Below are positions 7,340-12,901 of a stretch of DNA of 12,901 nt, in pieces (position 1 is the stretch's first letter; each line of letters starts with the position of its first letter). Under the pieces are notes generated by a model, which was not told the DNA's origin, searched no databases, and worked only from the letters and a program-made list of their open reading frames with translations. The DNA is from B8-G4 sp033720735. GTDB lineage: Bacteria > Bacteroidota > Bacteroidia > Chitinophagales > Saprospiraceae. The stretch lies in the NCBI GenBank assembly GCA_033720735.1, contig JAWWBX010000100.1:1-12901 (forward strand). The letters are read 5' to 3'. The position numbers and the translations under genes are program-made.

Positions 7340-8779
7340 ATGAAACAATTCTTCCTCTGCACATTCCTTTCGTTTCTGATGCTGCCCCACGTACCGGGAC
7401 AGGTTGCATCACAGGACTCGCTCGCCCTCGTTGCGATCTACCAGGCCACCAACGGACCGGAATGGACGGTAGACAGCAATTGGCTGACTGGTCCGGTTCC
7501 CAGCTGGCACGGCGTGACTGTCACCGGCGACCGGGTGACGAACCTTGGCCTTTACAGCAACAACCTCACAGACTCCCTGCCGCCTGCAATCGGCGATCTA
7601 ACCGCACTCGAGCGTCTTGAGGTATCGAGCAACGCCCTGACCGGACAGCTGCCCGGCACACTGGGCCAGCTTACCGAACTGACCCACCTGGACGTTCACT
7701 TCAACATGATCACGGGGACCCTGCCAGCCACACTTGTCAACTGTACCAGGCTAAAGACGATCATCGCGTACCGCAACAACCTCTCCGGTGGCTTCCCGTC
7801 CGTCCTGCTGGAGATGCCCCAACTGGAGCGCATTCTGCTGGGAAGCAATGACCTGGAGGGACAGATCCCTCCCGAGATCAATACGCTGGTCAACCTGCGC
7901 AATCTGACGTTCGAACGCAACAACTTCAGTGGTGTCATGCCTTCTATCGCCAATCTCGTCAATCTGTCAGAGGTGCATATGCGGGAAAACAATCTGGAAG
8001 GCAACTGGCAGGATATCATTGGCTACCACCCCGAGATGTACTACTTCACCTTCAATGACAACAACTTTACCGGTTGCGTATCAGATACGTCCTTCAACCC
8101 TGACCAACTCCAGTTTTTACATCTGAACAACAACAATTTCGATTGTCTCGGGGACTTCAGTGCGTTTGCCGATACCGGGGTGCTACAGCGGATCTGGTGC
8201 GGCAACAACCAAATACCGTTCGAATACCTGGAAAAGAATACCGCCGTGGGTATTTACGAATATGCGCCACAGGATTCTCTTCTGCAACCCGCTACGCATG
8301 AGCTGGCCACCGGGGCGACCATCTCCATTGATGCCGGCACAGGAGGAGACCACACCAGTTACACCTGGTACCACAATGGTGTGGTCATTGATGGCGCTAC
8401 GGGCAGAACACTGACGATCACCGACTTCCAACCTGATGATGCAGGGGCATACTATTGTGCCGCTACCAACAGCATGTTGCCGGATCTGACACTTTACCGG
8501 TCCGTGGTGCATCTGCAGCCGGAAGGCACGACTGGCACGCGTGACCATGCTGTTGCCGCCGTCCTTCTCTATCCGAATCCGGCAACCGCCAAGGTTTGGC
8601 TCAAGGGGCTTTCAGGTCAGGGAACGGTCGATGTTTACGACGCTACCGGAACCCTGCGGTATCGTCGTGACATGTCACTGGACGAGGCCATGCCGGTTGG
8701 GCAATGGGTAGCCGGCCTGTACAGCCTGGTCATCCGGCAGGGTGATCGCCTCTATATCTCCCGCCTGGTGAAGGAGTAA
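7340..8779 (+). CDS. Secreted leucine-rich-repeat protein with Ig-like domain and T9SS sorting domain
   Basis: 479 residues from the ATG at 7340, which opens a clear signal peptide (MKQFFLCTFLSFLMLPHVPG); an upstream frame start at 7292 would bury it. Residues ~27-65 read like the cap of plant-type LRR proteins (DSLALVAIYQATNGPEWT, NWLTGPVPSWHGV). Residues ~65-300 hold plant-type LRRs of about 24 residues with N-x-L-x-G-x-(I/L/M)-P, such as NALTGQLPGTLGQLTELTHL and NDLEGQIPPEINTLVNLRNL. Residues ~325-395 form an Ig-like domain with core Trp343 (YTWYHNG) and DAGAYYCAATN (Cys373), but no first-strand cysteine, so no canonical disulphide. Residues ~405-479 are a type-A T9SS sorting domain: YPNPA at 411, VDVYDATGTL, then GLYSLVIRQGDRLYISRLVK. 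It should be exported by Sec, then by the T9SS, and anchored or released. LRR plus Ig points to protein or glycan binding; partner unknown. Confidence 0.92.
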   Translation: MKQFFLCTFLSFLMLPHVPGQVASQDSLALVAIYQATNGPEWTVDSNWLTGPVPSWHGVTVTGDRVTNLGLYSNNLTDSLPPAIGDLTALERLEVSSNALTGQLPGTLGQLTELTHLDVHFNMITGTLPATLVNCTRLKTIIAYRNNLSGGFPSVLLEMPQLERILLGSNDLEGQIPPEINTLVNLRNLTFERNNFSGVMPSIANLVNLSEVHMRENNLEGNWQDIIGYHPEMYYFTFNDNNFTGCVSDTSFNPDQLQFLHLNNNNFDCLGDFSAFADTGVLQRIWCGNNQIPFEYLEKNTAVGIYEYAPQDSLLQPATHELATGATISIDAGTGGDHTSYTWYHNGVVIDGATGRTLTITDFQPDDAGAYYCAATNSMLPDLTLYRSVVHLQPEGTTGTRDHAVAAVLLYPNPATAKVWLKGLSGQGTVDVYDATGTLRYRRDMSLDEAMPVGQWVAGLYSLVIRQGDRLYISRLVKE

Positions 8780-8781
8780 GG

Positions 8782-10050
8782 CTAGCGTCTGGGCTTGCCG
8801 CCCTTGCTGCGCTTGCCCTTGCCACCTCCTTTGAATTTCTTGCCACCGTGGTGCTTCTTGCGGTCGCCGCCCTTGCCTTTGCGTTTCGAAGGCCGGCGCC
8901 TGGGATCCCATTCGGGGCCCTCTCCAATCTCTGGCGGCAATGGTGCCTTGGGCACTTCCCGTTCGATGAGTTGCTCGATCCGGGCAAACTTTTGCATCGT
9001 CTCGGTGTCGATCAGGGTCAGCGCCACTCCGGTGGTCTCGGCGCGTGCTGTCCGTCCGACCCGGTGCACGTAATCCTCGGCATCACCCGGGACATCGTAG
9101 TTGATGACCAGGTTGATGTCCTTGATATCGATACCCCGGCTCAGCACATCCGTGGCCACCAGGATGCGTGTTTTACGCGCACGAAAACGCGTCAGGACCT
9201 TTTCCCGTTCTTTCTGATCAAGGTTTGATGAGATGCCCTCCACCTGAAACTTGTTCTTGCGCAACTCGCGTGCGATTTCATTGACCTTCTTCTTGGTAGA
9301 GGTGAAAATGAGGATGCTTTCGTAGTTGGGCTTGTCTGCGATCAGCTTGCACAGGAGCGGGACCTTTTGATTCTCGTACACCACGTAGGCGGCCTGCAGA
9401 ACCCCTTCTGCCGGCTTGGACATGGCAATGCTGATCTTGGCCGGATCATCAAGGATCTTCTTCGAGAGCTGCTCGATCTTGGGTGGCATCGTTGCCGAGA
9501 ACATCAGCGTCTGTCGCTCCTTGGGAATGAACGAGATGATTTTGATGATGTCGTCGTAGAAGCCGATATCCAGCATGCGGTCGGCTTCATCAAGGATCAG
9601 GGTCCTGACCGTGTCAAACTTGACATACCCCATGTTCAGGTGTGAGATGAGCTTGCCAGGTGTCGCCACGATGATATCCGCTCCGCTGGTCAATGCCTTC
9701 TTCTCCTGGTCAAAATCCTGCCCTGAGCCACCGCCATAGACGGCGATCGACGTGCAGTTGGCGAAGTAGGTGAATGCCTGTATCTGCTGATCAATCTGGA
9801 TGGCAAGTTCGCGTGTCGGTGCAATGACAAGAGTGTGTGTTCCTTCGTGTTGGGTCGTAATCAATCGGTGGATGACCGGCAGGATAAATGCCGCTGTTTT
9901 GCCGGTCCCAGTTTGGGCTGTTGCCAGCAGGTCCCTGCCTTGCATAATGACCGGAATGGCCTGTTCCTGGATGGGGGTGGCTTCTTCGAAACCCATGTAC
10001 GAGATGGCCTCCAGGATGACGCCGTCTAGTCCGAACTCCTCAAATTTCAT
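8782..10050 (-). CDS. rhlE: DEAD-box RNA helicase, RhlE-like
   Basis: 422 residues from the ATG at 10050. All core motifs are present: Q motif with Gln28 (FEEATPIQEQAIP), Walker A ATAQTGTGKT with Lys51, Ia PTREL (78-82), GG (106-107), Ib TPGKL (130-134), DEAD at 154-157, SAT at 185-187, IV ILIFTSTKK, V LVATDVLSRGIDI and VI HRVGRTAR (329-336). It should unwind RNA duplexes using ATP, with roles in ribosome assembly or RNA decay. The last ~41 residues are a Lys/Arg/Gly-rich unstructured tail starting near DPRRRP, typical of RhlE-like helicases and likely to bind RNA non-specifically. Length and motif order fit the RhlE group; other DEAD-box subgroups cannot be fully excluded. Its stop lies 2 bp from the convergent LRR gene stop, and it is divergent from tetR with 96 bp between the starts. 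Confidence 0.93.
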   Translation of the reverse strand: MKFEEFGLDGVILEAISYMGFEEATPIQEQAIPVIMQGRDLLATAQTGTGKTAAFILPVIHRLITTQHEGTHTLVIAPTRELAIQIDQQIQAFTYFANCTSIAVYGGGSGQDFDQEKKALTSGADIIVATPGKLISHLNMGYVKFDTVRTLILDEADRMLDIGFYDDIIKIISFIPKERQTLMFSATMPPKIEQLSKKILDDPAKISIAMSKPAEGVLQAAYVVYENQKVPLLCKLIADKPNYESILIFTSTKKKVNEIARELRKNKFQVEGISSNLDQKEREKVLTRFRARKTRILVATDVLSRGIDIKDINLVINYDVPGDAEDYVHRVGRTARAETTGVALTLIDTETMQKFARIEQLIEREVPKAPLPPEIGEGPEWDPRRRPSKRKGKGGDRKKHHGGKKFKGGGKGKRSKGGKPRR

Positions 10051-10116
10051 TGCGCGAAGTTAGTGTTTCAGCACCGAATAAGCGCGCTTCTGCAAGATTG
10101 GCAGGAAACACCTTCA

Positions 10117-10137
10117 AAATGAACATAGATTCACTTA
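10117..10137. promoter_or_regulatory. Probable TetR operator, upstream copy (autoregulation)
   Basis: AAATGAACATAGATTCACTTA lies 9 bp before the tetR GTG. It is an imperfect palindrome: AA.TGAA and TTCA.TT arms around a central TA. The 17-base core (10121-10137) recurs with one mismatch at 10738-10754, before the next gene. Position and symmetry fit a TetR self-repression site. It lies in the divergent spacer shared with the helicase, so helicase transcription could also be affected. Confidence 0.6.
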
Positions 10138-10146
10138 AATTACAGA

Positions 10147-10722
10147 GTGGCACGCCCCAAGGACACGGAAAAACGCACGTCGATCAATCGTGCAGCCCTC
10201 GAAATGATCGCCAGCCAGGGCCTCGGGGGGCTTCGCATGCAAGCCGTTGCGCAATTTGCCGGGGTGGCCACCGGGACCGTTTACATTTACTATCGCGGCA
10301 AACATGACCTGATCAACCAGTTGTTTCTCGAGACGCGCCAGCGCATTGCCCTGGCAGTACAGAAAGGCTACCGGCCTGAGATGCCTTTCATGGACGGCTT
10401 TGAACAGATCTGGCGCAACTACCTCAACAACCTCGTCACCAGAGCAGAAGACCACAAGTTTGTGCAGCAGTGTCTGCAATCCGCGTATCTCACCACCGAG
10501 ACACTTCGCTTCAATCAAAAAATCCGTGATCCGCTGCGGGACATCCTCGAGCGCGGAAAACGTGAAAAATTGGTGGCGGACATCCCCACCGACGTCCTGG
10601 CTGCCCAGATCACCGGAAGCCTGCGAGAGATCGTCCGCATTGAACGTCAGGGAAAAGTCATTTTCACCCCCAAGGCCCTGCACGCCATCTTTGCCATGGC
10701 CTGGAACAGTGTCAAACGCTGA
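10147..10722 (+). CDS. TetR/AcrR-family transcriptional regulator
   Basis: 191 residues from a GTG start at 10147 (MARPKDTEKRTSINRAALEM). The N-terminal ~55 residues form the TetR DNA-binding domain: helix 1 INRAALEMIASQG, then the HTH MQAVAQFAGVATGTVYIYYR (31-50), then GKHDLINQLF. The C-terminal ~130 residues are helical and variable, as expected for the ligand-binding and dimerisation domain; the inducer cannot be predicted. It is divergent from the helicase, with the next plus-strand gene 125 bp downstream. Matching palindromic elements lie just before this gene and again between it and the next gene, so autorepression plus control of that gene is the natural reading. TetR regulators often control an adjacent efflux pump, but none is visible here. 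Confidence 0.92.
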   Translation: MARPKDTEKRTSINRAALEMIASQGLGGLRMQAVAQFAGVATGTVYIYYRGKHDLINQLFLETRQRIALAVQKGYRPEMPFMDGFEQIWRNYLNNLVTRAEDHKFVQQCLQSAYLTTETLRFNQKIRDPLRDILERGKREKLVADIPTDVLAAQITGSLREIVRIERQGKVIFTPKALHAIFAMAWNSVKR

Positions 10723-10733
10723 AATCGCACTTT

Positions 10734-10754
10734 GAGCGAACATATATTCACTTA
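10734..10754. promoter_or_regulatory. Probable TetR operator, second copy
   Basis: The core GAACATATATTCACTTA (10738-10754) matches the element before tetR at 16 of 17 bases. It sits 12 bp after the tetR stop and 93 bp before the next gene start. It is palindromic around ATAT: AG.GAA.AT and AT.TTC.CT arms, 10735-10752. A near-identical element in front of both genes, with dyad symmetry, is the pattern expected of a local repressor with two operators. Confidence 0.6.
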
Positions 10755-10847
10755 TCAACTGCCACTTCGGCGTGTCGGGTGGTGTGTGTCTCTACAACTT
10801 CCCCTTCAATTGCCCAAATCTTACCTCCGGAACTGTATATTCTCGGC

Positions 10848-11531
10848 ATGAAGTTGTCTGTTCTGAATGCACAGACTGATGCATTTGCTTCGTTCCTCCG
10901 TCAGCCTGAAGCCGACCTGCATCTGTACAAGTACGATCTGCTCGCACATTTCCGGCAGGTCTGGTTGGGGAGTTCCGAGGCATTTGCGGAGCGCTACGCA
11001 CAAAGTCTGGCGAGCGAGGTGACCCGGCGGTGGTGGAGCCGAACCGGCTATGCTCCGCGGGAGGCCATGCGTGTGCTGATCGCACACCATCCGGACTTCG
11101 CTGCAGAAGCATTCAAGGACCTGTTTGACGAATCGCGTGAGCTCAATGGCCGACTGGACCGGTTTGTGTTCTATGCAGATGAACTGCTGCGCATCTACCG
11201 GGCGGCACATCCCGACGATGCGCTCAGTGATCACCACCAGGACTGGTCCATCATCGCGCTCTACCTGGCCGGACGTTACCCGGACCGTTATACGCTGTAT
11301 CCCGGCTTCGATCTGTTTAACGCCTACCTCACAACGCTGGAGGCCGCGCCCTGTGTGATCGATGACCTGGAGCGGTTTTTCAAGGTCATGCGCACGACCC
11401 ATGGGTTTCTTCTGCGCAATGATCGGTTGGCTGATGCGCTCGAGTCCACCGGACGCCCGTACGACCATTTGCTGTTGGCGCATGAATTTGTGTATTACGT
11501 CACCGGCCGATGGGACGAGCGTGCCCCCTGA
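10848..11531 (+). CDS. Unrecognised helical protein, possibly like the N-terminal region of McrB-type ATPases
   Basis: 227 residues from the ATG at 10848 (MKLSVLNAQTDAF); a frame start at 10779 would add 23 residues of unconvincing sequence across the spacer. The protein looks alpha-helical and soluble, with no signal peptide or membrane helix. Notable segments are LHLYKYDLLAHFRQVW, TRRWWSRTGYAPREAMRVLI, ELNGRLDRFVFYADELLRIY, the aromatic-rich DHHQDWSIIALYLAGRYPDR and DDLERFFKVMRTTHGFLL. The FVFYADELL / LYLAGRYPDRY / FFKVMRT order reminds me of helical regions ahead of the AAA+ domain in some McrB-like proteins. That is a recollection, not a search result. No Walker motif is present, so any such module stands alone. 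Its upstream region carries the second TetR-type operator, so expression is probably inducible. The stop lies 1 bp from the convergent alkD stop. Function unknown. Confidence 0.7.
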   Translation: MKLSVLNAQTDAFASFLRQPEADLHLYKYDLLAHFRQVWLGSSEAFAERYAQSLASEVTRRWWSRTGYAPREAMRVLIAHHPDFAAEAFKDLFDESRELNGRLDRFVFYADELLRIYRAAHPDDALSDHHQDWSIIALYLAGRYPDRYTLYPGFDLFNAYLTTLEAAPCVIDDLERFFKVMRTTHGFLLRNDRLADALESTGRPYDHLLLAHEFVYYVTGRWDERAP

Positions 11532-11532
11532 C

Positions 11533-12246
11533 CTATCCGCCGATCCCGTGTTTTTTCAACCATTTGAGTCCCTCGCGCCGGGTCAGCGGCGCCAGATCGG
11601 GGTTCCTTTCAATAAAGGTGGTCACCGCCTCCGGTGCGATCTTCGAATACTGACGCAATGCCCATCCCGCGCCCTTCTGCACAAAAAACTCCCTGGAACT
11701 CTTGAGCCGGGTGATCATCTCCAGCAGCAGATCAGCATCCAGTTCGTGCTCTTTGTATGATAGCTGGTGGATCATTGTGACCCGTTGCAGCCAGATGTTG
11801 TCCGCATCCACCCAGCGCTCACAGGTTGGTCGCTGCAATGTGCGGTATCGCCGGAAATGCAAGCCGACCAGCTTGCTGACCCAGTCGACCGTATCCCACC
11901 AGCTCTGTGAGCAGATACATGCCTCCAGGAACTGGATATCCTCGGCAGGGAGTGTCCTGATCTGTTTTTCCAGCATTTGCAATCCGGTGTAGTGGATCTC
12001 CCGGTAATCGTCCTCAAAGCACAACCGCACGAAATCGTGGAGCATGGCACCCTGGTACTTGCCGTTTTGTTTGAACTCTCTCTTCAGGATCGCCACCCAT
12101 TCCGGCGCCTGGAGGCCATAGAAGGCAAACTTGTTGCGCAGGTATCGCATCTGTCCCTCGGCCCGCTCCGGGTCGCCGGCAGCGCTGTACAACGTCTTGA
12201 TGTGGTCAACATACTGGCGAGGGGTGATGGCTGGAGATGCAGACAT
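11533..12246 (-). CDS. DNA alkylation repair enzyme, AlkD-type HEAT-repeat glycosylase
   Basis: 237 residues from the ATG at 12246. The family signature residues are present at matching spacing: Trp117 and Asp121 in SWWDTVDWVSK, Arg155 in NIWLQRVTMIHQL and Trp195 in FFVQKGAGWALRQYSK. These correspond to Trp109, Asp113, Arg148 and Trp187 of Bacillus cereus AlkD (numbering from memory). The N-terminal QMRYLRNKFAFYGLQAPE and the closing TRREGLKWLKK also fit. AlkD removes N3- and N7-alkylated purines without base flipping, using a superhelix of HEAT-like repeats; the conserved Asp promotes excision. Length is normal for the family. The gene is convergent with the 227-residue protein, its stop 1 bp away. 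A candidate promoter within an inverted repeat lies immediately upstream. Confidence 0.93.
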   Translation of the reverse strand: MSASPAITPRQYVDHIKTLYSAAGDPERAEGQMRYLRNKFAFYGLQAPEWVAILKREFKQNGKYQGAMLHDFVRLCFEDDYREIHYTGLQMLEKQIRTLPAEDIQFLEACICSQSWWDTVDWVSKLVGLHFRRYRTLQRPTCERWVDADNIWLQRVTMIHQLSYKEHELDADLLLEMITRLKSSREFFVQKGAGWALRQYSKIAPEAVTTFIERNPDLAPLTRREGLKWLKKHGIGG

Positions 12247-12253
12247 GCAGGAT

Positions 12254-12301
12254 GTATTCAGGTTAAAAGGTAGTTGTTGGGGCTTAAAACCTAAAGAATA
12301 C
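12254..12301. repeat. Inverted repeat bracketing the alkD promoter
   Basis: GTATTCAGGTT (12254-12264) pairs with AACCT (12288-12292) and GAATAC (12296-12301): 11 bp, with an AAA bulge on the distal side. The candidate promoter boxes lie in the loop and distal arm. It could be an operator or a transcript structure; the sequence does not say which. Confidence 0.5.
12265..12295 (-). promoter_or_regulatory. Candidate Bacteroidota-type promoter for alkD
   Basis: On the minus strand TTTA (12295-12292), a 19-bp spacer and TACCTTTT (12272-12265) match the Bacteroidota pattern TTTG - 19 to 21 bp - TAnnTTTG at all but one base in each box. Transcription would begin roughly 12 bp before the alkD ATG. 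It is the best match to this pattern in the intergenic regions I checked. Confidence 0.45.
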
Positions 12302-12310
12302 TTGGCTCCG

Positions 12311-12346
12311 CAAACGCTGGTGGAAGCGTAATGCCGCCAGCGTTTG
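12311..12346. repeat. Strong 13-bp inverted repeat between alkD and the DUF3883-like gene
   Basis: CAAACGCTGGTGG (12311-12323) pairs with CCGCCAGCGTTTG (12334-12346), with one G-T pair and a 10-base spacer. A competing short hairpin, ACGCT (12314-12318) with AGCGT (12325-12329), shares the left arm. No T-tract follows on either strand, so it is not a standard terminator. Possible roles include an operator, a recombination or element-end sequence, or an RNA switch. Confidence 0.6.
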
Positions 12347-12401
12347 TCAGCACATTTCCTGTTTTGTCTTGTGTATATTGATGTGACTAAAAGCGTCAGG
12401 T

Positions 12402-12901
12402 TTGACGAGAACTTGGACCCAAGTCGAAGTTGAACTTATCGTTGAGGACTACTTCTCTATGCTTGTCAAGGAGTTGTCTGGGATCCCATATCGCAAGTCC
12501 TATCATCGTAAGCGACTCAAACCACTTCTAAATGGCCGTTCCGAAGGATCTATTGAGTACAAACATCAAAACATCAGCGCCGTTCTAGTTCAGTATGGAC
12601 AGCTGTACCTAAAAGGATACCTGCCTAGATTTAATTATCAGAGGCTGTTAGAACAAGCAGTCCTTGATCACTTGTCGAGTCAGAGTTCAATCAAGGGGGT
12701 GTTTAGCAATTTCGTCGAAGGTGAAATAGACTCAATACCTAATGTGGATTTCGATCAAATCCTTGTAGATCCGCCTTCCAAACGTGTTATTGCCGAGCCC
12801 GAGGGTTCTTATTCACAACGACGGTTGTCAATCAACTATTTAGAGCGGGAACAGCGCAATCAAAGACTTGGTAAACTGGGTGAAGAGTTAGTTGTAAAAT
12901 A
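12402..12901 (+). CDS. DUF3883/NOV_C-like protein (3' partial)
   Basis: An open frame runs from an in-frame stop at 12384-12386 to the window end with no stop. The best start is the TTG at 12402 (MTRTWTQVEVELIVEDYFSM); the first ATG (12459) would remove conserved-looking sequence. The 166 visible residues include WTQVEVELIVEDYFSML, SYHRKRLKPLLNGRSEGSIE, KHQNISAVLVQYG, YLKGYLPRFNYQRLLEQAV and, at the end, LEREQRNQRLGKLGEELVVK. I recognise the W-x(3)-E-V / DYF / KHQNISAVL arrangement from proteins annotated DUF3883 (NOV_C, PF13020, from memory), whose C-terminal domain starts with the LG-x-x-GEE-x-V motif seen here. Such proteins are often found near restriction or defence genes, but the activity is not established. 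GC is about 43% in sampled lines, well below its neighbours, which suggests horizontal transfer. Confidence 0.7.
   Translation, partial: MTRTWTQVEVELIVEDYFSMLVKELSGIPYRKSYHRKRLKPLLNGRSEGSIEYKHQNISAVLVQYGQLYLKGYLPRFNYQRLLEQAVLDHLSSQSSIKGVFSNFVEGEIDSIPNVDFDQILVDPPSKRVIAEPEGSYSQRRLSINYLEREQRNQRLGKLGEELVVK

Noticed and set aside
10135..10758. 207-codon minus-strand open frame opposite tetR
   Set aside because: It mirrors the tetR frame almost exactly, and the TetR protein has an unmistakable HTH domain; the antisense product shows no family features.
10821..11483. 220-codon minus-strand open frame opposite the 227-residue protein
   Set aside because: The plus-strand frame has the more protein-like pattern and an upstream operator; the minus frame would end too close to tetR and lacks coherent structure.
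11549..11556. T-rich run as a terminator for the 227-residue protein gene
   Set aside because: No stable hairpin precedes it, and it lies within the alkD coding sequence.
1..12901. CRISPR array, tRNA, rRNA or insertion sequence
   Set aside because: No regularly spaced repeats, cloverleaf-like sequence, rRNA segment or transposase-like product was seen on either strand.

Overview
The window looks like a chromosomal segment of an environmental Bacteroidota bacterium of moderate-to-high GC (roughly 55% over most genes). The evidence is a type IX secretion (T9SS) C-terminal sorting domain on a leucine-rich-repeat protein, a tail-fibre-like surface protein ending in the WPDYVF-type module common in this phylum, an Asp-box propeller protein with a C-terminal coathanger-like domain, and a propeller/Y_Y_Y histidine kinase paired with a LytTR regulator. 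Most starts lack a recognisable Shine-Dalgarno sequence and several are GTG or TTG, which also fits the phylum. I cannot place it below phylum level.

Layout. Bases 1-6566 are a plus-strand run: the 3' part of a fibre-like protein, an overlapping large secreted Asp-box propeller protein, then a sensor kinase and its LytTR response regulator 10 bp apart. A minus-strand DUF1761-like membrane protein follows, with a clear intrinsic terminator at its end. Next come a plus-strand secreted LRR/Ig/T9SS protein (7340-8779) and a convergent RhlE-like DEAD-box RNA helicase (8782-10050, minus). A TetR regulator (10147-10722) and an unrecognised mostly helical 227-residue protein (10848-11531) run on the plus strand. 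An AlkD-type DNA glycosylase (11533-12246, minus) converges on the latter. After a structured 155-bp spacer, an incomplete plus-strand gene resembling DUF3883/NOV_C proteins runs off the window, with distinctly lower GC (about 43%).

How the parts may work together. The kinase/regulator pair is a complete signalling unit placed directly behind genes for secreted surface proteins, so control of cell-surface functions is plausible but not shown. The TetR gene has a near-identical 17-bp element just before it and again just before the next gene. Each copy sits inside an imperfect palindrome, so TetR most likely represses itself and the downstream helical protein as one small regulon. The alkD gene has a good candidate Bacteroidota-type promoter lying inside an inverted repeat. 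The end of the window may be the start of an accessory or defence region, judging from the composition shift and the DUF3883-like gene, but most of that region is outside the window. I found no tRNA, rRNA, CRISPR array or insertion sequence.
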